Notes: generated by a model from the letters alone, not told the origin. 64,000 nucleotides of DNA from Comamonas sp. (GCA_015478895.1 JADMKK010000004.1:1-64000), one strand, 5' to 3'; positions 36,836 to 45,999 are shown, counted from the stretch's first letter. Made by a program: numbers and translations.

Positions 36836-37834
36836 ATGCAAACAAATTTGCTGAAACCCAAGACGATCAATGTTGAGCAGCTTGGCCACAACCGTGCCAA
36901 GGTGACTTTGGAGCCGTTCGAGCGTGGCTATGGCCATACGCTGGGCAATGCCCTGCGCCGCGTGCTGCTGTCGTCCATGGTGGGTTATGCAGCGACGGAA
37001 GTCACCATTGCTGGCGTTCTGCACGAGTATTCGTCCATTGATGGCGTGCAAGAAGATGTGGTTAGCATCCTCTTGAACCTCAAGGGCGTCGTGTTCAAGT
37101 TGCACAATCGTGACGAAGTCACCCTGAGCCTGCGCAAAGACGGCGAAGGCGTGGTCACTGCCCGTGACATCCAGACTCCCCATGACGTTGAGATCATCAA
37201 TCCTGACCACGTGATTGCCAACCTGTCGCAAGGCGGCAAGCTGGACATGCAGATCAAGGTGGAAAAGGGCCGTGGCTATGTGCCCGGTAACGTGCGTCGC
37301 TATGGCGATGAGTCGACCAAGTCGATCGGCCGTATCGTGTTGGACGCATCGTTCTCTCCAGTTCGTCGCGTGAGCTACACCGTGGAATCTGCCCGTGTAG
37401 AGCAGCGTACCGATCTGGACAAGCTGGTTGTCGAAATCGAAACCAATGGCGCTATTAACTCTGAAGATGCAGTGCGCGCATCGGCCAAGATCTTGGTCGA
37501 GCAGCTGGCTGTGTTTGCTCAGCTGGACGGCGAGTTCGGCGAAGGCGGCATCCTGCAAGCTGGCGGCAGCCGTACCACGGCTCAGACGTTCGATCCTATC
37601 TTGCTGCGTCCTGTGGACGAACTGGAATTGACCGTACGTTCCGCAAACTGCTTGAAGGCAGAAAACATTTACTACATCGGTGATCTGATTCAGCGCACCG
37701 AGAACGAGCTCTTGAAGACTCCTAACTTGGGTCGCAAGTCGCTCAACGAAATCAAGGAAGTCTTGGCTTCCCGTGGTCTGACTCTGGGCATGAAGCTCGA
37801 GAACTGGCCACCAGCAGGCCTGGAAAAGCGTTAA
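36836..37834 (+). CDS. rpoA: DNA-directed RNA polymerase subunit alpha
   Basis: 332-aa alpha subunit: N-terminal dimerisation domain (to about 230, with [23 protein letters not shown]) and C-terminal domain that binds UP elements and activators (about 250-320, [20 protein letters not shown] and [18 protein letters not shown]). Located between rpsD and rplQ as in most bacteria. A hairpin with 12 perfect pairs precedes it. GAGAGGAAG lies about 8 nt upstream of the start. Confidence 0.99.
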   Translation: MQTNLLKPKTINVEQLGHNRAKVTLEPFERGYGHTLGNALRRVLLSSMVGYAATEVTIAGVLHEYSSIDGVQEDVVSILLNLKGVVFKLHNRDEVTLSLRKDGEGVVTARDIQTPHDVEIINPDHVIANLSQGGKLDMQIKVEKGRGYVPGNVRRYGDESTKSIGRIVLDASFSPVRRVSYTVESARVEQRTDLDKLVVEIETNGAINSEDAVRASAKILVEQLAVFAQLDGEFGEGGILQAGGSRTTAQTFDPILLRPVDELELTVRSANCLKAENIYYIGDLIQRTENELLKTPNLGRKSLNEIKEVLASRGLTLGMKLENWPPAGLEKR

Positions 37835-37857
37835 TTCGCAGCTTCAAGCTATAATCG

Positions 37858-37897
37858 CTGGCTCTTTATCTGCAAGGGTGAAGAGCCAGTTATTTTT
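37858..37897 (+). terminator. Terminator-like hairpin between rpoA and rplQ
   Basis: CTGGCTCTT (37858-37866), 14-nt loop, AAGAGCCAG (37881-37889), then TTATTTTT. A perfect 9-bp stem with a T-run inside the alpha operon could reduce rplQ expression. A TATAAT stands just upstream (37850-37855) without a matching -35. Confidence 0.55.
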
Positions 37898-37963
37898 CAC
37901 ATACGTGCACCGAGCGGTACCTGATTACGGCCACTCGACCAAACTACCTAAAAGGAAAGCACC

Positions 37964-38341
37964 ATGCGCCACGGCAACGGACTCCGTAAACTCAATCGTA
38001 CTTCTTCGCACCGCAAGGCGATGCTGCAGAACATGATGAATTCCTTGATCGAACACGAAGCGATCAAAACCACCGTTCCTAAGGCTAAGGAACTGCGCCG
38101 CGTGATCGAGCCTATGATCACTCTGGCCAAGGTTGACACTGTGGCCAACCGCCGTTTGGCGTTTGACCGTCTGCGTGACCGCGACAGCGTCACCAAGCTG
38201 TTCAACGTGCTGGGCCCCCGCAACGCACAGCGTCCTGGCGGCTACACACGTATCCTGAAGATGGGCTTCCGCGTTGGCGACAATGCCCCCATGGCTTACG
38301 TAGAACTGGTTGAAGTAGCTCCTGAAGCTGCAGCAGAGTAA
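37964..38341 (+). CDS. rplQ: 50S ribosomal protein L17
   Basis: The 125-aa product ends the alpha operon. It starts [19 protein letters not shown] and has [15 protein letters not shown], both diagnostic. AAAGGAAAG precedes the ATG. The initiator tRNA gene begins 25 bp after its stop codon. Confidence 0.99.
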   Translation: MRHGNGLRKLNRTSSHRKAMLQNMMNSLIEHEAIKTTVPKAKELRRVIEPMITLAKVDTVANRRLAFDRLRDRDSVTKLFNVLGPRNAQRPGGYTRILKMGFRVGDNAPMAYVELVEVAPEAAAE

Positions 38342-38347
38342 TTTCTC

Positions 38348-38356
38348 TGCTATAAT
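38348..38356 (+). promoter_or_regulatory. Extended -10 promoter of the initiator tRNA
   Basis: TGC-TATAAT (38348-38356) is a perfect -10 box with the upstream TGN extension; no -35 is evident. The start would be about 38363, 4 nt before the mature tRNA. Confidence 0.65.
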
Positions 38357-38366
38357 TTGAAAATAT

Positions 38367-38443
<77 letters not shown>

Positions 38444-38447
38444 AATC

Positions 38448-38482
38448 AAAAACCCTGTTGAAGCAACTCAACAGGGTTTTTT
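38448..38482 (+). terminator. Rho-independent terminator after tRNA-fMet
   Basis: CCCTGTTGA (38453-38461), loop AGCAAC, TCAACAGGG (38468-38476), a perfect 9-bp stem preceded by A5 and followed by T6. Confidence 0.95.
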
Positions 38483-38686
38483 GTTGCCCGCAAAAACTGC
38501 TGCTTTTCCAGATCGGCAGGCCTGCTGTAGATGGCGCTGCGGGCTGGTACGCATTGTCCCCAAGTTGCTCCCAAGCGTGGGCAATTGCGTTGACCTTGCG
38601 GCAGACCGGCGCGGCTGGGGCGGTGTCTGCAAGGCTATCGGCTTGCTGCCACAATGGCGCCCCTTGAACTTCGGCGTCCGCTTTTT
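38483..38686. other. Intergenic stretch without a recognised gene
   Basis: About 200 bp between the tRNA terminator and a dispersed repeat. There is no supported reading frame. It has a TTGACC (near 38590), a possible GC-rich hairpin (CTTGCGGCAGACC...GGTGTCTGCAAG) and GCCACAATGG near 38650, which may be part of the promoter for the Hsp70-like gene. Confidence 0.4.
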
Positions 38687-38779
38687 AAAATGAGAGCTGG
38701 TTGCCCTTGTCTATCCTTGTTTTCAATATGTTTTGGCACGCAAAGCAAGGATTGGCTAGGGCAAGCAGCTTCACTTTTT
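38687..38779 (+). repeat. Dispersed bipartite palindrome, long form, copy 6
   Basis: The best-preserved copy. AGCTGGTTGCCCTTG with CTATCCTTGTTTT (38695-38723) faces AAAGCAAGGATTGG with CTAGGGCAAGCAGCT (38742-38770); 21 of the 25 outer positions pair and the inner ATCCTTG/CAAGGAT pair is perfect. It lies between the tRNA terminator and the Hsp70-like gene. Confidence 0.9.
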
Positions 38780-38815
38780 GAGAAAGCTGGGCCGCGCATC
38801 TGAATTTTTTCGCGC

Positions 38816-40066
38816 ATGCAGATTCTCTCGAACACCACCCTGGGCATTGACTTCGGCACTTCCAACTCCGCCATGTCGTGGCGCACGCAAGGCCAAACCG
38901 CACAATTGCTGCCCCTGGAAGGCTGTGCAGGCGCCATGCCTACGGCGCTGTTTTTCAACTACGAAGACGGCACCACGCACTATGGCCGCGATGCGATGAA
39001 GCAATATCTGGCCGGTGAAGAGGGCCGCCTGATGCGCTCGCTCAAAAGCTTGCTGGGGAGCAGTTTGCTGCAAGACAAAACCGCTGTACACGGCAAGCTG
39101 GTGAGTTACCAGGATGTGATTGCCATGTTCCTTAAACACTTGGCACAGCAGGCGCAACAGCATATGGGTGGCATGCCTGAGCGCGTAGTGCTGGGCCGGC
39201 CCGTCCACTTTGTGGATGGCAACCCTGAGCGCGATGCGCTGGCGCAATCGGCGCTGGAAGCGGCGGCGCACACGGCAGGTTTCAAGGAAGTGGCTTTCCA
39301 GCTCGAACCCATTGCGGCCGCGCTGGACTATGAGCAGCGGTTGACCCAAGCGTCGTGCATTTTGGTGGTGGACATTGGCGGCGGTACGTCGGACTTCACC
39401 GTAGTGCGCTTGGGGCCGCAGTACGCGGGCAAGCTGGATCGCACGCAAGACATTCTGGCCACCACGGGCGTGCATATTGGCGGCACGGACTTTGACTACA
39501 AGCTCAACGTGGCTGAAGTGCAGCCCTTGCTGGGCCTGGGCCACATCGGCCCCAGTGGCCGCGAAGTGCCTAGCCGTACGTTCTATGACCTGTCTACCTG
39601 GCACCTGATCCAGTGGCTGTATACCGCCAAGTCCATGCGCGAGGTGGCGGCGCTGCGCAACGACTTTAGCGACCGCAACCTGCATGCCCGCCTGATGCGG
39701 GTGCTGGAAGAGCAGGCCGGCCACCGCTTGGCCGATGCGGTGGAGCAAGCCAAGATCGGTGCCTCCAGCACTGCCGCTACGGCGCTGATGGATTTGGGCT
39801 GGGTCGAAAGCGGTCTGGCAGCGCAAATTTCGCCCCAAGGGCTGGAGCAGCATTTGCAGGCGTTGCTGGCGGAGGTGGTGACCTGCGCTGAGGAATGCGT
39901 GACGATGGCAGGCCTGCGCAAGGAGCAGATCACCGCGCTGTATTTGACCGGTGGCTCGTCTGCGCTGCAAACCCTGCGCGATGCGCTGAAAGTGGCGTTC
40001 CCGACCACGCCGCAAGTGGCAGGGGATTTGTTTGGGGGTGTGGCGTCGGGTTTGGCATACGCCTAA
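38816..40066 (+). CDS. yegD: Hsp70-family (YegD-like) ATPase, nucleotide-binding domain only
   Basis: 416-aa actin-fold ATPase: phosphate-1 motif TLGIDFGTSNSAMSW (about 8-22), phosphate-2 motif LVVDIGGGTSDFTVV (about 181-195) and adenosine motif LTGGSSALQTLRDAL near the end. It covers the Hsp70 nucleotide-binding domain but has no substrate-binding domain, as in E. coli YegD. Role unknown; a chaperone-like or actin-like ATPase. No DnaJ or GrpE gene is nearby. No clear Shine-Dalgarno sequence. Confidence 0.88.
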   Translation: MQILSNTTLGIDFGTSNSAMSWRTQGQTAQLLPLEGCAGAMPTALFFNYEDGTTHYGRDAMKQYLAGEEGRLMRSLKSLLGSSLLQDKTAVHGKLVSYQDVIAMFLKHLAQQAQQHMGGMPERVVLGRPVHFVDGNPERDALAQSALEAAAHTAGFKEVAFQLEPIAAALDYEQRLTQASCILVVDIGGGTSDFTVVRLGPQYAGKLDRTQDILATTGVHIGGTDFDYKLNVAEVQPLLGLGHIGPSGREVPSRTFYDLSTWHLIQWLYTAKSMREVAALRNDFSDRNLHARLMRVLEEQAGHRLADAVEQAKIGASSTAATALMDLGWVESGLAAQISPQGLEQHLQALLAEVVTCAEECVTMAGLRKEQITALYLTGGSSALQTLRDALKVAFPTTPQVAGDLFGGVASGLAYA

Positions 40067-40068
40067 AT

Positions 40069-40112
40069 ATGTAGCTACCAGCCCTTGTCCCATAAGGGCT
40101 AGAGCCTTTTTT
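40069..40112 (+). repeat. Dispersed palindrome, short form, copy 7 (terminator-like)
   Basis: AGCCCTT (40080-40086), 7-nt loop GTCCCAT, AAGGGCT (40094-40100), flanked by GTAGCTACC and AGAGCCTTTTTTT. It lies between the convergent Hsp70-like gene and rsmI, and its T-run suggests it doubles as a terminator. Confidence 0.85.
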
Positions 40113-40166
40113 TGATTGACGCTGGCTTGGGCTTTGAGGGCAGAGGCCGCGCGGCAAGCTCAAAAA

Positions 40167-41090
40167 CTATTCCTGGTCGCTTTCTCGCTTAATTTCCAAG
40201 GCCCGCTCATACAGCGTATTGCGATTCCCACCGGTGATTTCGGCGGTCAGCTTCACCGCTGTCTTGGTCGGCAACTCTGCCAACAACAAACGCAGTACGC
40301 GTTCGGCCTCACTGCTTTCCTGCTGCACTTCCACCGGGTGCAGCACCACCACAAACTCGCCCTTGCTGCGGGTGGATTCCGCGTCCAGCCAGACCGCCAC
40401 ATCTTGTGCGGCATGCGTGGTGATTTGCTCAAACTGCTTGGTGATCTCGCGCGCCAGGGTCACTTTGCGCTCGCCCAGCACGGCCAGGGCCTTGGCCATT
40501 TCCTGGATGCGGTGCGGGGCCTCCAGCAGCACGATGCAGCGCGGTTCGTCGGCCAGTTTTTGCACCGCAGTCTGGCGCTCTGCATTTTTGGTGGGCAAAA
40601 AACCGGCAAACACAAAACCACCATCACCTTGGCCCGGTGGCACGCAACCGGCCACGCACAGGGCGCTGGTGATGGAACTGGCACCGGGCAGCGGCATGCT
40701 GCGCAGGCCGTGCGCGGCCAAGGCGGCACACAGGCGCGCGCCGGGGTCGCTGACGCCGGGGGTGCCAGCGTCACTCACATAAGCGATGCGCTGGCCTTGC
40801 TGCAGCCGGGCGATGATGCCAGCGGCCGCTTCGGCCTCGTTGTGCTGGTGTACGGCCAGCAGCTGGCTGCCGGAGCGCTCCATGCCGTACGAGCGCAGCA
40901 TGCCTTGCGTGTGGCGTGTGTCTTCGCAGGCGATTGCATCCACCATTTGCAGCACATGCAGGCTGCGCAGCGAGATGTCGGCCAGATTACCGATGGGCGT
41001 AGCCACCACATACAGGACACCCTGTGGATAATTTTGCGAGGCAGCCGCATCACGCGCTGCTGTCAATGCCGAAGCGAAAGAGGCACTCAA
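40167..41090 (-). CDS. rsmI: 16S rRNA (cytidine1402-2'-O)-methyltransferase
   Basis: SAM-dependent methyltransferase that modifies C1402 in the decoding centre. The 307-aa tetrapyrrole-methylase fold shows LYVVATPIGNLADISLRSL near the N terminus, CEDTRHTQ, YVSDAGTPGVSDPG and FLPTKNAERQ. I chose the TTG at 41090 (reading SASFASALTAARD), with AAGGA 8 nt upstream. That start codon shares one base with the divergent yraN ATG. RsmI and YraN neighbour each other in many genomes, but a one-base overlap of the two starts is unusual. Confidence 0.92.
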   Translation of the reverse strand: MSASFASALTAARDAAASQNYPQGVLYVVATPIGNLADISLRSLHVLQMVDAIACEDTRHTQGMLRSYGMERSGSQLLAVHQHNEAEAAAGIIARLQQGQRIAYVSDAGTPGVSDPGARLCAALAAHGLRSMPLPGASSITSALCVAGCVPPGQGDGGFVFAGFLPTKNAERQTAVQKLADEPRCIVLLEAPHRIQEMAKALAVLGERKVTLAREITKQFEQITTHAAQDVAVWLDAESTRSKGEFVVVLHPVEVQQESSEAERVLRLLLAELPTKTAVKLTAEITGGNRNTLYERALEIKRESDQE

Positions 41091-41488
41091 TGTTTTTCCT
41101 TGGAAAAAAGCCAAAACCTGAAACTGCTGCGGGCTCCACCAAGGCGCGTGGACAGGCCGCAGAAGACCAAGCGCTGGCCTATTTGCAGGCCCGGGGCCTG
41201 CGTTTGCTTGGCCGCAATTATCGAACGCCGGGACGTGGCGGTGGGGAGATCGATTTAATCCTGCAAGAAAGCGATGGCACTGTGGTGTTTGTGGAGGTGC
41301 GCAGCCGCAGTCACAGTGACTTTGGCGGCGCGGGCGCCAGCATTGGCCACGCCAAACGCCAGCGCATTGTGTTTGCTGCGCGGCAGTGGCTACATGGGCA
41401 GGGTTGGCAGGAGCCTTGCCGGTTTGATGTGGTGCTGATGCAGGGCGCGCAGCTGCACTGGTTGCCTGCGGCCTTTGACGCTGGGTAA
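41090..41488 (+). CDS. yraN: YraN family (UPF0102) nuclease-like protein
   Basis: 132-aa protein of the restriction-endonuclease-like fold family UPF0102, function unknown. Key residues are in GRNYRTPGRGGGEIDLIL (Glu-Asp), VFVEVRSRS (Glu-X-Arg, the place of the E-X-K motif) and the helix after HAKRQRIVFAARQWL. I chose ATG 41090 with AGAGG about 9 nt upstream; an in-frame ATG eight codons earlier would lie within rsmI. Followed by diaA and dolP as in E. coli. Confidence 0.88.
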   Translation: MFFLGKKPKPETAAGSTKARGQAAEDQALAYLQARGLRLLGRNYRTPGRGGGEIDLILQESDGTVVFVEVRSRSHSDFGGAGASIGHAKRQRIVFAARQWLHGQGWQEPCRFDVVLMQGAQLHWLPAAFDAG

Positions 41489-41598
41489 AGCGGCAGGACG
41501 CGGGACAATAGACACTTCCTTGCAACCCCTGACGCTTAGACTGGTGTTACCTGATCGCTACAAAATTGTGAGAGGCGCGCAGTTATCATCCACATCCC

Positions 41599-42195
41599 AT
41601 GCTTGAACAACGAATTCAACAAAACTTCATTGACAGCGCTGACTTGAAATACCAGTCCGCACAGTCTTTGAGTGTGCCCATTGCTGCAGCCGTGCAGGCC
41701 ATCTTGGCCTGTGTCACGGGCGGCGGAAAAATATTGGCTTGTGGTGCCGGGGTTTCCGCCTGCCAGGCCCAGATGTTCGCTGCACTGTGCGTGAGCGGTT
41801 TTGAACGCGAAAGGCCTGAGCTGGCTGCGCTGGCACTGTCGTCTGACAGTGGTTTCCTGGCGCCAGCAGGCAGCTCTTCCTTGCTGTCTGCGCAGTACGT
41901 GGCGCGCCAAGTGCGCGCCTTGGGACAGGCTGGCGATGTGCTGGTGGTGCTATCTGTCACGGGCAGTGACGCTTGCATGGTGGAAGCCGTGGAAGCGGCC
42001 CACGAGCGGGACATGATGGTGATTGTCCTGACGGGCAGCACCGGCGCAGCGCTGGCGGGGCGCGTGCGTGAGACGGATGTGCTGATTTGTGTGCCCCATG
42101 AGCGCGCAGCGCGAGTGCGTGAAACGCATGAACTGGTGCTGCATTGTTTGTGCGACGGCGTCGATAACCAATTGCTAGGCGAACAGGAGTTGTGA
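41599..42195 (+). CDS. diaA: SIS-domain protein DiaA/GmhA-like
   Basis: 198-aa phosphosugar isomerase-type (SIS) protein. GGGKILACGAGVSACQAQMFA (near 41-60) is the phosphate-binding loop region and VLVVLSVTGSDACMVEAVEA the second SIS block. By position behind yraN and before a DolP-like lipoprotein it corresponds to E. coli DiaA (YraO), which binds DnaA; GmhA-type phosphoheptose isomerase is the alternative, since the two are hard to tell apart. The stop codon overlaps the next start by one base. TATCAT ends 9 nt before the ATG. Confidence 0.82.
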   Translation: MLEQRIQQNFIDSADLKYQSAQSLSVPIAAAVQAILACVTGGGKILACGAGVSACQAQMFAALCVSGFERERPELAALALSSDSGFLAPAGSSSLLSAQYVARQVRALGQAGDVLVVLSVTGSDACMVEAVEAAHERDMMVIVLTGSTGAALAGRVRETDVLICVPHERAARVRETHELVLHCLCDGVDNQLLGEQEL

Positions 42196-42851
42196 TGAAA
42201 CAGGGATGGCAGCGTGCGGGTTTAAAGGTCGTAGCGGCTTCTATGCTGGTGGGCAGCTTGGCGGGCTGCGTGCCTTTGGTCATTGGCGGTGGTGCGATGA
42301 CGACGGCATTGGTGGCATCTGACCGCCGCACTTCAGGCATGTACCTGGAAGATGAGCGCATCGAGCAAAGTGCGGGCGCCAAATTGCGTGAATTGCTGGG
42401 CAATGATGGCCGCGCCAGCGTGACCAGTTTCAACCGGCTGGCCCTGGTGACCGGCGAAGTGCGTAGCGCAGAGCAAAAAGCTGCGGTGGAGCGTGCGGTG
42501 GCCAGTGTGGAGAATGTGCGCAGCGTCATCAATGAGGTGCAAGTGGTGCCCTTTATTTCGTCCATCACCCAACGCACCAAAGACACGTTCATCACCAGCA
42601 AAGTCAAAGCCAGCCTTATTGATGCCAAGGATCTGCAGGCCAACACCATCAAGGTGGTCTCAGAGATGAATGTGGTTTATCTGATGGGCTTGGTCACACC
42701 CCGTGAAGCCAAGCGTTCTGCAGAAATCGCCCGGGGCGTGAACGATGTGCGCAAGGTCGTGCGTGTGTATGAAACGGTCAGCGAAGAAGATCTGGCCAAC
42801 TACCGTACGCAGCAACCGGCCCCGGTGGTGGAAGACAAATCGGCGATGTAA
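42195..42851 (+). CDS. dolP: BON-domain outer-membrane lipoprotein (DolP-like)
   Basis: 218-aa lipoprotein. The signal ends with a lipobox LAGC, Cys at residue 25. Two BON domains follow: about 60-125 (RASVTSFNRLALVTGEVRS) and 135-200 (DAKDLQANTIKVVSEMNVVY), each with the typical strand-helix pattern. E. coli DolP supports outer-membrane integrity and BAM function. Its ATG overlaps the diaA stop (TGATG), so translation is coupled. A strong terminator ends the yraN-diaA-dolP operon. Confidence 0.88.
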   Translation: MKQGWQRAGLKVVAASMLVGSLAGCVPLVIGGGAMTTALVASDRRTSGMYLEDERIEQSAGAKLRELLGNDGRASVTSFNRLALVTGEVRSAEQKAAVERAVASVENVRSVINEVQVVPFISSITQRTKDTFITSKVKASLIDAKDLQANTIKVVSEMNVVYLMGLVTPREAKRSAEIARGVNDVRKVVRVYETVSEEDLANYRTQQPAPVVEDKSAM

Positions 42852-42879
42852 TCCCGCGGCGTTCTCAGCAGAAAGCACC

Positions 42880-42904
42880 AAGCCCAGCGATGCTGGGCTT
42901 TTTT
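42880..42904. terminator. Terminator between dolP and pilU
   Basis: AAGCCCAGC (42880-42888), loop GAT, GCTGGGCTT (42892-42900), a perfect 9-bp stem followed by T4. It sits between convergent genes. Confidence 0.93.
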
Positions 42905-42920
42905 GTGGAGTTGCTGGCAA

Positions 42921-44057
42921 CTACAGAATGCGGAAATGCTCCGTACCGGCTGCCAAGTCGGAGTTTTTCGCCCGTTTGCTGTGCAGCTTGATTTGCAGGC
43001 GCAAGTCGTTGACGGAGTCCGCGTTGCGCAGCGCATCTTCGTAGAGGACCTGGCCGCTCTCATACAGCTCGAACAGTGACTGGTCAAAAGTCTGCATGCC
43101 CAGCTCGCGGCTTTTCTTCATGATCTCTTTGATCTCCACGACATCGCCCTTGGCAATCAGGTCAGAGATCAGCGGCGTATTGAGCATCACCTCCAGTGCC
43201 GCCACGCGGCCCTTGCCGTCTTCTTTGGGCAGCAGGCGTTGCGAAATCATGCCGCGCAGATTAAGGGACAAGTCCATCAGTAATTGCTCGCGCCGCTCTT
43301 CAGGGAAGAAGTTCACGATGCGATCCAGCGCCTGATTGGCGCTGTTGGCGTGCAAAGTGGCCATGCACAGGTGGCCCGTTTCGGAAAACACCACAGCGTG
43401 CTCCATGGTTTCGCGGTCCCGGATTTCGCCCATCAAAATGACATCAGGGGCCTGGCGCAGCGTGTTCTTCAGGGCTGCCTCCCAAGTGTCGGTATCCAGT
43501 CCCACTTCACGTTGGGTGACGATGCAGTTCTTGTGCGGATGCACAAACTCAATCGGGTCTTCGATGGTGATGATATGGCCTTGCGAATGCTCATTGCGCC
43601 AGTCCACCATGGCTGCCAGAGACGTGGACTTGCCCGAACCTGTCGCACCCACAAAAATGCACAGCCCGCGCTTGGTCATGGCAACTTCTTTGAGCACTTG
43701 CGGAAGACCCAGCGCATCAATGGACGGAATGGTGGCGGGAATCGTCCGCAGCACCATGCCCACGTTGCCTTGCTGAATAAAGGCGTTGACCCGAAAGCGC
43801 CCAACGCCAGCGGGCGAGATGGCGAAATTGCACTCCTTGGTGCGTTCAAATTCCGCCACCTGCTTGTCGCTCATGATGGAGCGTGCCAGCGTCAGCGTGT
43901 GGGCGGCCACCAAGGGCTGCTCTGTAATGCGAGTGACCTTGCCATCGACCTTGATCGCTGGCGGAAACTCTGCCGTAATGAACAAGTCACTGCCCTTGCG
44001 TGCCACCATGAGCTTGAGCAAGTCGTTGATAAATTTACTGGCCTGGTCGCGTTCCAT
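42921..44057 (-). CDS. pilU: Type IV pilus retraction ATPase PilU
   Basis: 378-aa hexameric secretion-type ATPase that assists PilT in pilus retraction. Walker A is GATGSGKS (137-144), followed by ITIEDPIEFVHPHKN (Asp box) and LMGEIRDRETMEHA (Walker B). The late AIRNLIRE motif of PilT is absent, which separates it from its neighbour. It follows pilT after 24 bp, so the pair is probably one transcript. The C terminus is about 30 residues longer than PilT. Confidence 0.94.
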   Translation of the reverse strand: MERDQASKFINDLLKLMVARKGSDLFITAEFPPAIKVDGKVTRITEQPLVAAHTLTLARSIMSDKQVAEFERTKECNFAISPAGVGRFRVNAFIQQGNVGMVLRTIPATIPSIDALGLPQVLKEVAMTKRGLCIFVGATGSGKSTSLAAMVDWRNEHSQGHIITIEDPIEFVHPHKNCIVTQREVGLDTDTWEAALKNTLRQAPDVILMGEIRDRETMEHAVVFSETGHLCMATLHANSANQALDRIVNFFPEERREQLLMDLSLNLRGMISQRLLPKEDGKGRVAALEVMLNTPLISDLIAKGDVVEIKEIMKKSRELGMQTFDQSLFELYESGQVLYEDALRNADSVNDLRLQIKLHSKRAKNSDLAAGTEHFRIL

Positions 44058-44081
44058 TGTTGTGCTTTCAATTGCAGCCGT

Positions 44082-45125
44082 TTAACCGGGAAAGTTTTCA
44101 GGCATCTTGGCCTTGCTGCGTGCCTCTGCAGCACTGATGACATTGCGGCGCACCAAGTCCGTCAGGTTCTGATCCAGCGTCTGCATGCCGACGCTGGAGC
44201 CCGTCTGGATGGCGGAGTACATCTGCGCCACCTTCGCCTCGCGAATCAAGTTGCGAATCGCGCTGGTGCCCATCATGATTTCGTGCGCCGCCACGCGGCC
44301 ATTGCCATCTCTGGTTTTGCACAGTGTTTGCGAGATCACGGCCTGCAGCGATTCGGACAACATGGTGCGCACCATCTCTTTTTCTTCCGAAGGGAATACA
44401 TCGATCACCCGGTCAATGGTTTTGGCAGCGCTGGAAGTGTGCAGCGTGCCAAACACCAGATGCCCGGTCTCTGCGGCCGTCATGGCCAGGCGAATGGTTT
44501 CCAGGTCACGCATTTCACCCACCATGATGCAGTCCGGATCTTCCCGCAGCGCCGAGCGCAGGGCGGAAGAGAAGGAATGCGTCATGGGCCCAACTTCGCG
44601 CTGGTTGACCAGGCATTTTTTGGATTCGTGGATGAATTCGATGGGATCTTCTACAGTCAGAATATGGCCGTGTTGCACGGTGTTGAGATGGTCCACCATT
44701 GCTGCCAGCGTGGTCGATTTGCCAGACCCAGTGGGGCCTGTCACCAGTATCAGGCCACGTGGCTTCCGCGCTAAATTGGCAAAGATTTTGGGCGCGTCCA
44801 GTTCTTCAAGCGTGAGAATTTTGCTGGGAATCGTCCGGAACACCGCTGCTGCGCCGCGGTATTGGTTGAAAGCATTCACCCGAAAACGCGCCAGCCCTGC
44901 AATCTCGAAGGAGAAGTCCACCTCCAGCTTCTCTTCATAAGCCTTGCGCTGGCCGTCGGTCATGATGTCGTAGACCATGGTGTGGACATCTTTGTGGTCC
45001 AGTGGCTCCACATTGATGCGGCGCACATCACCGTGGACACGAATCATGGGAGGCAGCCCCGCCGACAGGTGCAAGTCCGATGCCTTGTTTTTCACACTAA
45101 AAGCCAGCAAGGTGGTGATGTCCAC
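44082..45125 (-). CDS. pilT: Type IV pilus retraction ATPase PilT
   Basis: 347-aa motor that depolymerises pili for twitching motility. Walker A GPTGSGKST (130-138), LTVEDPIEFIHESKK, VGEMRDLETIRLA and the PilT-specific AIRNLIREAK motif are intact. I chose the GTG at 45125 (reading DITTLLAFSVKNKASDLHL), with GGGAGA 8 nt upstream; this gives the standard PilT length. Divergent from yggS, a pairing also seen in other proteobacteria. Confidence 0.96.
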   Translation of the reverse strand: MDITTLLAFSVKNKASDLHLSAGLPPMIRVHGDVRRINVEPLDHKDVHTMVYDIMTDGQRKAYEEKLEVDFSFEIAGLARFRVNAFNQYRGAAAVFRTIPSKILTLEELDAPKIFANLARKPRGLILVTGPTGSGKSTTLAAMVDHLNTVQHGHILTVEDPIEFIHESKKCLVNQREVGPMTHSFSSALRSALREDPDCIMVGEMRDLETIRLAMTAAETGHLVFGTLHTSSAAKTIDRVIDVFPSEEKEMVRTMLSESLQAVISQTLCKTRDGNGRVAAHEIMMGTSAIRNLIREAKVAQMYSAIQTGSSVGMQTLDQNLTDLVRRNVISAAEARSKAKMPENFPG

Positions 45126-45221
45126 GGCAGTTCTCCCTGTGTTGGAATACAACCTGAGCGCACAACTTTATGTGCCATAGGTCAATTGCAGTTATTTTGG
45201 TTTGGTACGCTTCGAATGATT

Positions 45222-45965
45222 ATGACAACCATTGCCAGCCAGATTCACCGCGTTCAAGCGCAGATTCACGATGCATGTCAAAAGGCCAACAGGCCGCCTG
45301 CATCGGTTGACTTGCTCGCTGTTTCCAAAACCTTTCCAGCCCAAGCCGTGCGTGAGGCCGCGCTGGCCGGGCAACGCGCCTTTGGCGAAAACTATATCCA
45401 GGAAGCCGTAGAAAAAATCGCGGCCATACAGGTGATGCCGGATGTGCCCGCCCTGACGTGGCACTGCATTGGCCCCATCCAGAGTAACAAGACCAAGCTG
45501 GTCGCGCAGCATTTTGACTGGGCGCACACGGTGGACCGCGAAAAAATTGCCCAGCGCCTCCATGACCAGCGCCCGGCCAATTTGCCACCTTTGCAGGTAT
45601 GCATTCAGGTGAATGTGGATGGTGGCGAGACCAAATCCGGCTGCAACGCGCAAGAAGCGGTGGCGCTGGCCCGCGCGATTGCGCAGATGCCCCGGCTGAC
45701 GTTGCGCGGTGTGATGAGCATCCCGGATGCGCAGCCTACCGAAGCGCAGACGCTGGCCGTACACCGCAAAGTCGTCGCTGTGTTTGAGCAAATCCGCAGC
45801 GCCGGCATAGAGGGGCTCGCGCACTTTGACACTATCAGTCTAGGCATGACGGCAGATATGTCGGCAGCGATTGCAGCTGGCAGCACCATGGTGCGGGTGG
45901 GCAGTGGTGTATTTGGTGCACGTGACTACGGCGCTAAAGTTTCCAGCGCGGACATGGGCGCTTGA
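45222..45965 (+). CDS. yggS: PLP homeostasis protein (YggS/PROSC family)
   Basis: 247-aa alanine-racemase-like PLP-binding protein. The N-terminal VDLLAVSKTFPAQAVREA contains the PLP lysine; FGENYIQEA, WHCIGPIQSNKTKL and GMTADMSAAIAAGSTMVRVG are diagnostic. It buffers pyridoxal phosphate and affects amino-acid pools. An ATG two codons upstream (45216) is an alternative start; neither has a good ribosome-binding site. Confidence 0.93.
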   Translation: MTTIASQIHRVQAQIHDACQKANRPPASVDLLAVSKTFPAQAVREAALAGQRAFGENYIQEAVEKIAAIQVMPDVPALTWHCIGPIQSNKTKLVAQHFDWAHTVDREKIAQRLHDQRPANLPPLQVCIQVNVDGGETKSGCNAQEAVALARAIAQMPRLTLRGVMSIPDAQPTEAQTLAVHRKVVAVFEQIRSAGIEGLAHFDTISLGMTADMSAAIAAGSTMVRVGSGVFGARDYGAKVSSADMGA

Positions 45966-45999
45966 CGTGGCACAAGTGCGCGCGGGGTGACTGCAAATG

